Part shown: positions 27,201 to 35,874 of the stretch, in pieces | Layout of the letters: every line of letters starts with the position of its first letter | Numbering within the stretch: the first letter of the stretch is position 1 | Origin: Mesorhizobium sp. | GTDB taxonomy: Bacteria > Pseudomonadota > Alphaproteobacteria > Rhizobiales > Rhizobiaceae | DNA length: 64,000 bases | Assembly (NCBI GenBank): GCA_004020645.1 | Contig: SAQL01000002.1 | Span: 310,001-374,000 of the forward strand | Reading direction: 5' to 3' | The notes under the pieces: generated by a model | What the model was told of the DNA's origin: nothing | Seen by the model: only the letters and a program-made list of their open reading frames with translations | Database searches by the model: none | Translations under genes and position numbers: made by a program

Positions 27201-29195
27201 TCACGAGTCTCTCAGCCAGACCAGCATCTCGCCGGGGTCGCGGTTGTCCCAGGCAAAATAGGGCACGGCGGTGATTTTTGCTTCCTCCACCGCCGGCGGT
27301 CCGGTGCGATAGAGGCCGTCGTCCCAGCTCTCAAACGCCTCTTTCCTGGCCAGAGCCGAAAGCGTCACGACGCCGCCCAACAGGTTCGGCTGCTCATGCG
27401 CCTCGATGTTTGCCGTGCGTGGCAAGGCGATGCGGTGCAGCTGGCCGGCATTGTCGGTCTCCTCGACGCAATAGATCAGCGGGCCGCGGGCAAGCGCGAC
27501 GCGGCCGATGTCCTGCCGCACCTCCGGATTGGCATAGAGCCGGTCGACGGCCATTTCGAGGTCGAACTCGACCTGGTCCCCCTTGCGCCATTCGCGCCGG
27601 ATCGCGGCATAGCCGTCGCTGGTTACATTCTCCAGATCGACCGCCTCCCCGTTCACCTTGAGCGCCGTCTTGCGGCACCAGGCCGGCAGGCGCAGGTGCA
27701 AGGTGAATGTCGTCGGCGCCTCGGGTTCGATGCCGATCGAGACTGCCCCGTCCCATGGATAGTTGCTGGCCTGGGTCAGTTCTATTTGCGTCCCTGCGAT
27801 ATCGAAACGAGCCGTGCTGTTTCCATAGAGATGGACGGCGAGTGCATCGTCCGACAGGCTGTAGAAATAGCTGCCGATCGAGGCGACCATGCGGCCGACG
27901 TTGGGTGGGCAGCACGGGCAGCGATGCCATTTCCAGCGGTTGTGCTTCCCCCGGCTTTCCAGCGGATTTTCATAGAAGAACAGCGAGCCGTCGAGCGACA
28001 GGCCCGAGATCGAGCCGTTGTAGAGCGCTCGCTCCATCATGTCGGCATAGCGCGCATTGGGGCCCATGCCGAGCATGCGGCTCGCCCAGAACACCAATCC
28101 GACCGAAGCGCAGGTCTCGGCATAGGCGGTTTCGTTGGGCAGGTCGTAGTCGGCAGTAAAGCCTTCATTGTGCGACGACGGTCCAATGCCGCCGGTGACG
28201 TAGAGGTTCTTGGTGGTGAGATCGTCCCACAGCCGGTCGAGCGCCACGCGCAGCGAGTCGTCGCCATATTCGGTCGCGATATCGGCCATGCCCGAATAGA
28301 GGTACATCGCCCTGACCGCATGGCCGACGACCTTGTCCTGATCGCGCACCGGCTTGTGCGACTGGCTGTATTCGTAGGTCTTGAAATGATAGGCTTTTGG
28401 GTCGGCGCCGCGAGCCCGCGCCTCCTCGTCGAAGTAGTGCGGCTGCTGCCCGCGCTGGTCGATGAAGTATTTTGCCAGGTCCATGTACTTTTGCTGGCCG
28501 GTCAAGCGCGCGAGCTTGACCAGCGCCAGCTCGATCTCCTCGTGGCCGCAATAGCCCTTCTTCTTGCCGGGCTCGGGGCCGAACGTCTCGGCGATATGGT
28601 CGGCATAGCGGCACATGATGTCGAGCAGCTTGCGCTTTCCCGTCGCCTGGTAGTAGGCGACCGCGCCCTCGATCAGATGGCCGGCGCAATAGAGCTCGTG
28701 GCAATCGCGCAGATTGGTCCAGCGCAGGCCGGGCTGGATACGCTGGTACCAGCTCGACAGATAACCGTCCGGCTGCTGCAGCTTGCCGTACATGTCGATG
28801 ACGGCGTCGATCTTCTTCTCCAGCTCGTCATTGCGGCGGCGATACAGCGAATAGGCCGCGGTCTCGATCGTCTTGCCCCAGTCGCTGTCCCAGAACATCT
28901 GGGTCGTCACCGTCGATCCCGTGAATTCGTTGCCGGCGGTGGCTGCCTCGTCCGGCGAGGGTGAGTGGAATGGGATGACGACGCCGGGCGATGGCCGGTC
29001 CGGATCGATCTGCTCGAGCATGCGCGCCTCGACGCAGCGGTCATACAGAATATTGGCGGTCCTGGTGGCGACGGCATCGACACGGTCGCCCCAGAAGCCG
29101 CGCACATCGACCTGCGGAACAGGCAGCGGACGGAAGGCGAGTTTCGGCTTGCCCGGCGTGGCGCCCTGACTGGGTGATTGCGATGCGGTCATCAA
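27201..29195 (-). CDS. Glycoside hydrolase family 127 protein (beta-L-arabinofuranosidase type)
   Basis: A 664-residue cytoplasmic enzyme with no signal peptide. GH127 enzymes cleave beta-L-arabinofuranosyl links such as those on hydroxyproline-rich plant cell-wall proteins, using a zinc-bound cysteine nucleophile. The zinc residues are visible: Glu360 and Cys362 in ETC, and Cys428 and Cys429 in CPCCPPN. A catalytic (alpha/alpha)6 barrel precedes a C-terminal beta domain. It closes a minus-strand series after two sugar permeases and a binding protein, so it probably hydrolyses the imported oligosaccharide. Plant extensin fragments are a reasonable substrate for a root-associated bacterium. 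Confidence 0.9.
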   Translation of the reverse strand: MMTASQSPSQGATPGKPKLAFRPLPVPQVDVRGFWGDRVDAVATRTANILYDRCVEARMLEQIDPDRPSPGVVIPFHSPSPDEAATAGNEFTGSTVTTQMFWDSDWGKTIETAAYSLYRRRNDELEKKIDAVIDMYGKLQQPDGYLSSWYQRIQPGLRWTNLRDCHELYCAGHLIEGAVAYYQATGKRKLLDIMCRYADHIAETFGPEPGKKKGYCGHEEIELALVKLARLTGQQKYMDLAKYFIDQRGQQPHYFDEEARARGADPKAYHFKTYEYSQSHKPVRDQDKVVGHAVRAMYLYSGMADIATEYGDDSLRVALDRLWDDLTTKNLYVTGGIGPSSHNEGFTADYDLPNETAYAETCASVGLVFWASRMLGMGPNARYADMMERALYNGSISGLSLDGSLFFYENPLESRGKHNRWKWHRCPCCPPNVGRMVASIGSYFYSLSDDALAVHLYGNSTARFDIAGTQIELTQASNYPWDGAVSIGIEPEAPTTFTLHLRLPAWCRKTALKVNGEAVDLENVTSDGYAAIRREWRKGDQVEFDLEMAVDRLYANPEVRQDIGRVALARGPLIYCVEETDNAGQLHRIALPRTANIEAHEQPNLLGGVVTLSALARKEAFESWDDGLYRTGPPAVEEAKITAVPYFAWDNRDPGEMLVWLRDS

Positions 29196-29219
29196 TTTAC
29201 TCCGGTTCGATTCGATTGG

Positions 29220-30077
29220 TCACTTCACGGCCCCTGCCATGAGGCCGCGGATGTAGAAGCGCTGCAGCAACAGGAACAGAACCAGGCACGGCACCATCAT
29301 CACGGTGACGCCCGCCTGCACCGCGCCCCAGTCGATGGCGCCGAAGCGGCCCGACTGCAGCGCCGTCATCATGATGGGTAGCGTGAATTTGGACTGGTCC
29401 GTCATCAGCACCAGTGCTGCCAGAAACTCGTTCCAGGCGCCGAGGAACGCGAACAGCGCGATGGTGACGATGCCCGGCCAGACCAGCGGCAGCATCACCC
29501 TCAAGAGCATGGTGACATTGTTGGCGCCGTCCATGCGGGCGGCTTCCTCGATTTCGCGGGGGACCGCGTCGAAGGCGTTGCGCATCATGAAGATCGAGAA
29601 CGGCAGCTGCAGCGTGACGTAGACGCAGACCAGCCCGGTCAGCGTGTTGTGCAGGCCGATCTTGGTCAGCACCAGGAAGATCGGCGTCAGGATCGACTGG
29701 AACGGGATCATGATTGTCGACAGGATGAGGACGAAGAGCAGGTTCTTCAGCGGAAAGCGGAAGCGCGAGAAACCGTAGCCGGCCAGCACGCTGACGATCA
29801 CCGACAGCACGACCGTCATGACAGAGACATAGATGCTGTTTTGCGCCGGCAGCCAGAGGCCGTCGCCGAATGTGTTGAGCGTGGCGTAGTTCTCGACCGA
29901 AAAACCCGTCGTCGGCCAGGGCGGCAGCGGCGGCTGACGCGATTCCTGCGCCGGCTTGAACGCCGAAAGCACGGTCCAGACGATCGGCGCAAGGAACAGG
30001 AATGAGGCGATGATGCCCGTCGCGTGCTCGGCAATCTGCATGCCGATGCGTCTTTTGCGGCTTCGTGCCTGCGCCAT
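29220..30077 (-). CDS. Carbohydrate ABC transporter permease (MalG type)
   Basis: A 285-residue inner-membrane protein with six helices and the permease EAA loop (EIEEAARMDGANNVTMLLRVMLPL, given in part), ending ...YIRGLMAGAVK as is usual for MalG/CUT1 partners. It overlaps the upstream permease by one base and lies 24 bp from the GH127 gene. It forms the import channel with the MalF-type protein. Confidence 0.92.
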   Translation of the reverse strand: MAQARSRKRRIGMQIAEHATGIIASFLFLAPIVWTVLSAFKPAQESRQPPLPPWPTTGFSVENYATLNTFGDGLWLPAQNSIYVSVMTVVLSVIVSVLAGYGFSRFRFPLKNLLFVLILSTIMIPFQSILTPIFLVLTKIGLHNTLTGLVCVYVTLQLPFSIFMMRNAFDAVPREIEEAARMDGANNVTMLLRVMLPLVWPGIVTIALFAFLGAWNEFLAALVLMTDQSKFTLPIMMTALQSGRFGAIDWGAVQAGVTVMMVPCLVLFLLLQRFYIRGLMAGAVK

Positions 30078-31003
30078 CAGTCAACGCCCTCCGGTTGGCG
30101 CAGCAGCCGCAGCTGGATGAGGCTGAGCGCGACCAAGATGACCAGCAGGATCATCGACAGTGCGGCGCCGTAGCCGAGCTTGAACGACACGAATGACTGG
30201 TTGAAAATCCAGTAGACGGCGGTCAGCGTCTGGTTGCGCGGTCCGCCGCGCAGGATGATGTAGAACTGGTCGAAGGCGAGCACCGAGCCGGCAACCGACA
30301 GGATCAGCGCGAGCGCCAGCGTGCGACGCATCAGCGGCAGGGTGATGGCGCGAAACCGTGCCAGCGGACCTGCCCCGTCGATCATCGCCGCCTCCTGCAG
30401 ATCCGGCGGGATCGATTGCAGGCCGGTCATCAGGATGATCATGGTGAAGCCCGCCACCTTCCAGACGACCATGGCGATGATCGACCAGAACGCCGGCTGG
30501 AACGTCGCCAGCAGATTGACCTTCTTTTCGGTCAGGCCGAGCTCGAAGGCGGCGGGGCTGAACAAGCCGGAATCGACATTGAGCAGCCATGACCAGAGCA
30601 GGCTCGCCGAGGCAAAACCGATGACGGCCGGCATGAAGAACGACGTCCGGTAGAAGCCGGTCATCTGCCGCGGCCGTTCGATGAACAGCGCCAGCGGAAA
30701 GGCGACGACGAAGATCGCGATCGTCACCACCACCGTGTAGTAGCCGGTGAAACGCAGCGCGTTCCAGAACCTGGTATCGCGCAGGATCGCCCAGTAATTG
30801 TCGAGGCCAATGAAAGAGCGCGCCCCCATCAGCGGCCAGTTGTGCAGCGACATCCACGCCGTCATGCAAAGCGGGATGATGAAGAAGACGACGACGAGGG
30901 CGACGGCCGGCGCGACATAGAGCAGGCCGATCCACTGCCGGCGGCCGGCGCCGACTAGTTTGCGGCGGCGCGCTGGGGTGGAAATTGCTGCGATGGAGGT
31001 CAT
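30077..31003 (-). CDS. Carbohydrate ABC transporter permease (MalF type)
   Basis: A 308-residue permease with six helices and the EAA loop DLQEAAMIDGAGPLARFRAITLPL (given in part), partner of the next gene. The start is set at ATG 31003. A longer in-frame reading to 31132 would be translated from the palindromic repeat and has no family similarity. The N-terminal basic stretch RRRKLVGAGRRQW precedes the first helix, typical of CUT1 permeases. Confidence 0.91.
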   Translation of the reverse strand: MTSIAAISTPARRRKLVGAGRRQWIGLLYVAPAVALVVVFFIIPLCMTAWMSLHNWPLMGARSFIGLDNYWAILRDTRFWNALRFTGYYTVVVTIAIFVVAFPLALFIERPRQMTGFYRTSFFMPAVIGFASASLLWSWLLNVDSGLFSPAAFELGLTEKKVNLLATFQPAFWSIIAMVVWKVAGFTMIILMTGLQSIPPDLQEAAMIDGAGPLARFRAITLPLMRRTLALALILSVAGSVLAFDQFYIILRGGPRNQTLTAVYWIFNQSFVSFKLGYGAALSMILLVILVALSLIQLRLLRQPEGVD

Positions 31004-31024
31004 GGCTGTTCTTCCATTAGCGCG

Positions 31025-31175
31025 ACGTCCCCCTCCCCCTTGAGGGGAGGGTCCGGCCGAAGGCCGGGGGTGGGGTCGCCCGCGAAGCGCGCCGACGCAA
31101 AAGAACATCGAGCACTGCCGCAACGACCCCACCCGGACCTGCGGTCCGACCTCCCCTCAAGGGGGAGGTAGGGCG
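31025..31175. repeat. Palindromic repeat between binding-protein and permease genes
   Basis: CTCCCCCTTGAGGGGAGG near 31032-31049 is mirrored near 31151-31168, with further complementary parts (GGTGGGGTCG against CGACCCCACC). As RNA it would form a long hairpin between the binding-protein and permease cistrons, a position where hairpins often protect the upstream message and lower expression of downstream genes. Confidence 0.65.
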
Positions 31176-31182
31176 CCGGCGC

Positions 31183-32439
31183 CTACTGCTGCGGCGCCGA
31201 ATCGATGATCGACTGCATGGTTTCCTGCGCGTTGGCGATGGCGCCATCGACGTCTTCGCCGAAGAAGACCTCGTTGACCATCTGGTTCCACGGACCATTG
31301 GCGGAGTTGATCAGGTCGTTGAACACCACCGAATAAGGCGTGCGGCCCTTGGCCATGGCCTCGGCGGCGATCTTGTAGCGCGGGTCGAGATCCTTCAGCG
31401 CCTCATTGGCGATGTCGCCGCGCACCGGAAGGCTGCCGTATTTCGCTAGGATGGTCTGGCCCTCGAGCGAATAGGCGAAATCGAGGAACTCCTTCACAAC
31501 CGCGATCTTCGTGGTGCCCTTGGTGACGACGAAATTGTCGCCGCCGGCAAAGGACGACCAGCCGCCATCCTTGCCAGGCAGGAAGGTGACGCCATAGTCG
31601 ATGTCTGGATATTGCGTGTTCAGCGCGCCGATGGCGAAGGCTCCGGACGGCGAGATGCCGATGTTGCCGGCAGCGAAGGCGGCAAAGAAGTTGGAGCCGG
31701 TGTCGGTCTGCGCGCCGGCCGGCACCAGGTCCTTCTTGACCATCGAGCGGTAGAGGTCGATGGCGCCGCGCAGCTGCGGGCTGTCGAGCGTCGCCTTTGA
31801 GCCGTCCTCGGTGAGGATGTCGCCGCCCGAGGCCCAGATCAGCGGCGTGAAGGTGAAGATGTTGCAGCCGCCGCAATTGCCGGAGAAATAGAAGCCCTTG
31901 GTATCGCCGCCGAGCGCGTTGACCTTTTCGGCATAGGCTTCGATCTCGGCCCAGTTGGTCGGGCCTTTTTCAGGGTCGAGGCCGGCCTGCTTGAACAGCT
32001 TCTTGTTCCAGATCAGCACCGAACTATCGGCGGAGAACGGCAGCCCGTAAATGCGGCCCTTGTAGGTGCCGGTCTTGACGTGCGCCGGCGACAGGCTGTT
32101 GAAATAAGGCAGCGATTTCGCCCAGTCGGTGATGTCTTCGAGCTGGCCGGCGGCAGCGAAGGACGGCGTGTAGATCAGGTCGAGCGACAGCGCATCGGGT
32201 GCTGTGCCGCCGGCGGCGGCAGCGCCATATTTCGGGATGATCTCGGCATTGGGGATGATGTCCAGCTTGACCTGGTTCTCATGCCCCTTGTTGAAGGCAT
32301 CGACGATGCGCGGCATGAAATTGGAGCCGTCGGCGCGAACCCAGATGTTGGCGGTCTCGGCGGCTGCGGCCGGCCCGACAGTTGCCAGCGTAGAAAAAAT
32401 GCTCGCGGCAAAGGCGAGCCCGGTAATGATGGTCCTCAT
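31183..32439 (-). CDS. Sugar ABC transporter substrate-binding protein, family 1
   Basis: A 418-residue periplasmic protein with a Sec signal (MRTIITGLAFAASIFSTLA, cleavage near AAA at 26-27) and the family 1 fold, including WNKKLFKQAGLDPEKGP and the late IAVVKEFLDFAYS. It carries an unusual NCGGC motif in SGNCGGCNIF that may form a disulphide. It is followed by two CUT1 permeases and a GH127 enzyme, so the ligand is probably an arabinose-containing oligosaccharide. No ATPase gene is present, so a shared MsmK/UgpC-type ATPase from elsewhere is needed. Confidence 0.9.
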   Translation of the reverse strand: MRTIITGLAFAASIFSTLATVGPAAAAETANIWVRADGSNFMPRIVDAFNKGHENQVKLDIIPNAEIIPKYGAAAAGGTAPDALSLDLIYTPSFAAAGQLEDITDWAKSLPYFNSLSPAHVKTGTYKGRIYGLPFSADSSVLIWNKKLFKQAGLDPEKGPTNWAEIEAYAEKVNALGGDTKGFYFSGNCGGCNIFTFTPLIWASGGDILTEDGSKATLDSPQLRGAIDLYRSMVKKDLVPAGAQTDTGSNFFAAFAAGNIGISPSGAFAIGALNTQYPDIDYGVTFLPGKDGGWSSFAGGDNFVVTKGTTKIAVVKEFLDFAYSLEGQTILAKYGSLPVRGDIANEALKDLDPRYKIAAEAMAKGRTPYSVVFNDLINSANGPWNQMVNEVFFGEDVDGAIANAQETMQSIIDSAPQQ

Positions 32440-32510
32440 GTTCTCCTCCTCATGTTTTTCTCCTCATTCGGCCGCACTGCCCTGCAGGCGCGCGCGACCT
32501 CTTACTTTGA

Positions 32511-32560
32511 TGCATGTCGTGACCCCAAAACCGCTGCGCACTTTTGGGCGACATGCATTG
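32511..32560. repeat. Dispersed palindrome, CCCAAAACCG/CTTTTGGGCG type
   Basis: Left arm TGCATGTCGTGACCCCAAAA (32511-32530) and right arm TTTTGGGCGACATGCA (32543-32558) pair around a short core. It is the same family as the repeat at 5286-5352. It lies between the LacI gene and the binding-protein gene. Confidence 0.7.
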
Positions 32561-32563
32561 GTC

Positions 32564-33604
32564 TCAGCCGCCCGGCGGACGGCCGCATGACTGACGCACC
32601 ACGAGCCGGCACGGCAGTTTTCGGATGCCCGGCTCGGCGGGTTCGCCGCCGACGAGCGAAAGAAGCGTAAGACCGGCCTCGCGCCCGAGTGCCGCCAGGT
32701 TCATGTCGACCGAGGTCAGCGGCGGGCGGGTTGCCTCGGCCACGATCTGCCAATTGTCGAAACCGATGACGCCGACATCGTCCGGCACATCAAGTCCGCG
32801 CTCGCGCAGCGCGTCGATGACGCCGCGCGCGATCTGGTCGTTGCCGCAAAAGACGGCATCGGGCTTTTCGCCCTTACGGTCGAAGAGCTTCTTCACCGCC
32901 TCGTGGCCCCACGCCTCCGACCACGATCCAAGCAATGGTTCCATGACCGGCAAGCCTTTCTCGGTCAGCACGTCACGATAGGCTTGTGCCCGCGCGTGCA
33001 CCACCGCAAAACTCGCCGGCCCGGTGACATGGGCGATGCGCCTGCGCCCCAGCCGGCAAAAGTGCTCGACCGCCAGGCGCGCGCCGCCGGCATCATCCGA
33101 GACGAAGGCGATGGCGCCGGGGTCGGGCTGGGTGAAGGCGTAGATCACGGGAACGCCGAGATTGGACAGGTCGACCGGCAGATGGCGATCGATGCGCTTG
33201 CCGGTGGCGATGATGCCGTCGACGCGCTTGTCGAGCATGGCATCGACATGGAGCTGGCCGAGGCGCTGGTCATCCTCGACATTGCACAAAAACACCGAGA
33301 CACCCTTGTCGACCAGCGCATCCGAAATGCCCGACATGACCGGCAGCGAAAAGCGGCCATAGGTGTCGTTGGTCAACAGGCCGACGGTAAAACTGCGCCG
33401 GCGCAACAGGCTCTGCGCCAGGCTGTTCGGACGAAAACCGAGCCGCTGCGCCGTCTCGCGAATGCGCTCGCGCGTCTCGGCGGTCATCCGCCCCAGCCCG
33501 TTGAGCGCTTTTGAGGCCGTCGCGACGCTGACGCCGGCGGCCGCGGCCACCTCGCGGAGGGTGACTGGGGTTTTGGCGGGCGCTGGCGAGGCGTCGGAGG
33601 ACAT
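32564..33604 (-). CDS. LacI-family transcriptional regulator
   Basis: A 346-residue repressor. The N-terminal helix-turn-helix and hinge (TLREVAAAAGVSVATASKAL ... RRRSFTVG) is followed by a periplasmic-binding-protein-like sensor domain (about 70-340). It is the first gene of the minus-strand series leading to the binding protein, permeases and GH127, and probably senses the imported sugar. Two copies of a GAAAAGGTTTTC-type site lie just upstream, suggesting autoregulation and, if the operon is read from this promoter, control of the whole set. Confidence 0.9.
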   Translation of the reverse strand: MSSDASPAPAKTPVTLREVAAAAGVSVATASKALNGLGRMTAETRERIRETAQRLGFRPNSLAQSLLRRRSFTVGLLTNDTYGRFSLPVMSGISDALVDKGVSVFLCNVEDDQRLGQLHVDAMLDKRVDGIIATGKRIDRHLPVDLSNLGVPVIYAFTQPDPGAIAFVSDDAGGARLAVEHFCRLGRRRIAHVTGPASFAVVHARAQAYRDVLTEKGLPVMEPLLGSWSEAWGHEAVKKLFDRKGEKPDAVFCGNDQIARGVIDALRERGLDVPDDVGVIGFDNWQIVAEATRPPLTSVDMNLAALGREAGLTLLSLVGGEPAEPGIRKLPCRLVVRQSCGRPPGG

Positions 33605-33626
33605 GGTGGGCGGCGGATTCCTTAGC

Positions 33627-33711
33627 TGGGAAAAGGTTTTCTCTTATTCGTCCTGCGAGGCGTTGATTGGTGAGGTGAGCGAGCGTAGCGCGATTGGGAA
33701 AAGGTTTTCTC
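33627..33711. promoter_or_regulatory. Two copies of a putative LacI-family operator
   Basis: TGGGAAAAGGTTTTCTC occurs at 33627-33643 and again at 33695-33711, 68 bp apart. Each is a near-palindrome (GAAAA/TTTTC arms) like known LacI-family sites. The nearer copy is 22 bp from the LacI start codon. Binding at both copies with DNA looping is plausible but unproven. Confidence 0.55.
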
Positions 33712-33870
33712 AGAGGAAACTAGGGGAAGAATGCGGGGATGGCAAGAGGGATAGATTTGGTTTTGGGCGTGTCTAAGATTTCTTGCTAGGTGCCGTGATC
33801 TACGACCGCTTTGCGCCAGCAGCGGACGCTTGGCGCCAATCTGCCAAACGTCTTGATTGGGCCGGAGAAC

Positions 33871-33951
33871 GAACCCGCTGCGCGGGATGGGCGCGGCAAT
33901 CGGATCGTGATCCCAACCTCACCGCGCGCGCCCATCCCGCGCAGCGGGTTC
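33871..33951. repeat. 25-bp perfect inverted repeat
   Basis: Arms 33871-33895 and 33927-33951 are exact reverse complements, built on GAACCCGCTGCGCGGGATGG, with a 31-base loop. There is no transposase and no clear target duplication. It resembles a non-autonomous palindromic element. Confidence 0.7.
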
Positions 33952-34212
33952 ATTCGTCGACCCAAAGCGGTGATCGTCGTGCTTGGCATGCGCCCCGACA
34001 ACCAGAGTCGAGGAAGATACTCGCGTCCCGTCCTGTGCCTCTGCGTGTGCGAGCAATCAGCGAGCAGCTGAGGGGGATCGTGGAACCGCGGTCCCCGCCG
34101 CTCGTTTCTTGGTCAAACCGAGGTGGGAGTATCCAATTGTCGGCACGTTGTTGAGCAGACGACCTAAGATGCTGGTTGTGAATACCAAGCAGTAGCAGAA
34201 GGAGTCGGATCG

Positions 34213-34794
34213 ATGAAGCTTTATTCTGCACCCGGGTTCACCAGCTTGGCCGACCATATCGCGATGCTGGAGGCTGGAATTCAGTTCGAGGTGGTCAAGG
34301 TCGATATCGAGACCAAGCAGATCGAAGGGGGTGGCCGCTATATCGATATCAATCCGAAGGGCTATGTGCCCGCTCTCGTGTTCGAAGACGGTGAGGTGCT
34401 GACCGAGAATGTCGCTATCCTGGCTTGGGTCGCGGATCGCGCGCCGGAGCTCGCGCCGCAGGGTCATCTGGGCCGCTACCGCCTGCTTGAGATGCTGAGC
34501 TTCATCGCGACCGAGATTCACAAGCGCTTTCCGACTTACCTAATGCTTCCTGAAGACGTCAGGGAGCCGATCGCCCAGGAAATACTGCGATGGTTCCGCT
34601 TCGCCGCAGGCCGGCTGGAGCGGGGGTATTTGTTCGGAAAGACTTTCACCGTCGCGGATCCCTATCTCTTCCAGCTGGCGCGCGGCGCGGCGGAGCTCGG
34701 ATTTCAACTGCCCGAGCCGCTTCGCGATTACATCGCACGCATCGAAGAGCGGCCTGCCGTACAAGCGGCTCTGCGCCGCGAAGGACTGGCATGA
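34213..34794 (+). CDS. Glutathione S-transferase family protein
   Basis: A 193-residue GST. The N-terminal thioredoxin-like domain begins MKLYSAPGFTSLADHIAMLE. It includes the cis-proline segment GYVPALVFEDG and the glutathione-binding LTENVAIL. The C-terminal helical domain ends with the N-capping motif FTVADPYLF. The layout is beta-class-like, but the usual catalytic Cys10 position reads Thr/Ser. AGGAG lies seven bases before the ATG. The downstream hydrolase overlaps by four bases, so the two are co-expressed and may act in detoxification. Confidence 0.9.
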   Translation: MKLYSAPGFTSLADHIAMLEAGIQFEVVKVDIETKQIEGGGRYIDINPKGYVPALVFEDGEVLTENVAILAWVADRAPELAPQGHLGRYRLLEMLSFIATEIHKRFPTYLMLPEDVREPIAQEILRWFRFAAGRLERGYLFGKTFTVADPYLFQLARGAAELGFQLPEPLRDYIARIEERPAVQAALRREGLA

Positions 34795-35654
34795 ACGATC
34801 TGGTGATCCGCGCCGATGGGGTCGAGCTCGCAACGCAGAGCTTCGCCAATCCGGCCCAGCCGCCGATACTTCTCATCATGGGCGGGATGGCCTCGATGCT
34901 CTGGTGGCCCGAGGAATTCTGCCGCCGACTCGCCGCGCGGGGCCGCTTCGTCATCCGCTACGACCAGCGAGACTCCGGTCTTTCGACCAAATATCCGCCC
35001 GGTCGGCCGGGCTATGGCTTTGACGATGCGGTCGATGACGCCTTTCGCGTGCTCGACGGCTACAGGATCACGGCGGCGCACGTCGCGGGCTTCTCCCAAG
35101 GCGGAATGGTCGGCCAGGGTGCGGCGCTCAAACATCCAGAGCGGGTGCTTTCACTGACGGCGATCAGCACCTCCCCGATCGGGGTGGACCGGTCCAGCCT
35201 CCCCAAGAGCGGTAAGGCCTGGTTGGAACATATGGCTGTGGACGTGGACTGGTCGAACCGGGCGGAGACCGTCGCATATTGCGTCGAGGACGCGCGCCTG
35301 ATCGCAGGAACAGCACACCCGTTCGACGAAGCCGAGACCAGAGCCTTCATCGAGCGGGACTTCGACCGTTCTGGCGGCTATCTCAGCGCCACCAATCACA
35401 GTGTTCTCTTTGAGATCGGCAAGGCCTGGCAGGGCAGGCTGGCCGAGATCAAGGCACCGCTGCTCGTCATTCACGGCACCGCCGATCCGGTCTTTCCGGT
35501 TGAGCACGGCGCAGTACTGGCCGAGGCGGTCGCGGGCGCACGGCTCCTGAAGCTCGAAGGCGGTGGGCACGAGCTGCACCCCGGCCATTGGGACCGGATC
35601 GTCGAGGCGATCGCCGAACACACGGGTTCGAAGCGAGCGGTCGACCGGCGCTGA
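34791..35654 (+). CDS. Alpha/beta hydrolase
   Basis: A 287-residue hydrolase with an oxyanion region LLIMGGMASMLWWP, nucleophile elbow GFSQGG (Ser102), acid in HGTADPVFP and catalytic His in GGGHELHP. The pattern is close to aclacinomycin-type methylesterases and related esterases. The start ATG overlaps the GST stop by four bases; a longer upstream reading is not supported. The natural ester is unknown. Coupling to a GST points to xenobiotic or stress metabolism. Confidence 0.88.
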   Translation: MNDLVIRADGVELATQSFANPAQPPILLIMGGMASMLWWPEEFCRRLAARGRFVIRYDQRDSGLSTKYPPGRPGYGFDDAVDDAFRVLDGYRITAAHVAGFSQGGMVGQGAALKHPERVLSLTAISTSPIGVDRSSLPKSGKAWLEHMAVDVDWSNRAETVAYCVEDARLIAGTAHPFDEAETRAFIERDFDRSGGYLSATNHSVLFEIGKAWQGRLAEIKAPLLVIHGTADPVFPVEHGAVLAEAVAGARLLKLEGGGHELHPGHWDRIVEAIAEHTGSKRAVDRR

Positions 35655-35874
35655 CAAGATTCCCTCCATGGTGCGAGCCGTGTGTGACGGCAGGGCTTGG
35701 GCGCAAGCGGCCTGGAGCCTGTGCATTAGCGATGTCAGCCTTTGGTGAATCGACGGGACCCTAGTAATGACTGCCATGTGGCGCAAAGCAGTCGTTCCCG
35801 AAGCGCGGCGAGAGCGGCCGGAAAGGGTCAAAAGTGGCCGTTCCAACTCACCCACCAACACGCCGGACGCCGCC

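Larger units (their letters stand above)
33605..34212. other. Non-coding region between lacI-type gene and GST gene
   Basis: Contains the two operator-like repeats (33627-33711) and the inverted repeat at 33871-33951. Short open frames here fall within the inverted repeat and show no family similarity, so I treat the region as non-coding. The GST promoter should lie near its right end. Confidence 0.5.

Noticed and set aside
26637..28964. A very long plus-strand open frame of about 775 codons
   Set aside because: It is antisense to the PIG-V-like and GH127 genes, spans their intergenic gap, and shows no protein family features. Long open antisense frames are expected in high-GC DNA.
30077..31132. 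A longer MalF-type permease starting at 31132
   Set aside because: The extra 43 codons translate the palindromic repeat. ATG 31003 begins where permease-like sequence begins.
33786..34001. A 71-codon minus-strand frame near the inverted repeat
   Set aside because: It is formed largely by the inverted repeat, has no credible ribosome-binding site and no family likeness.
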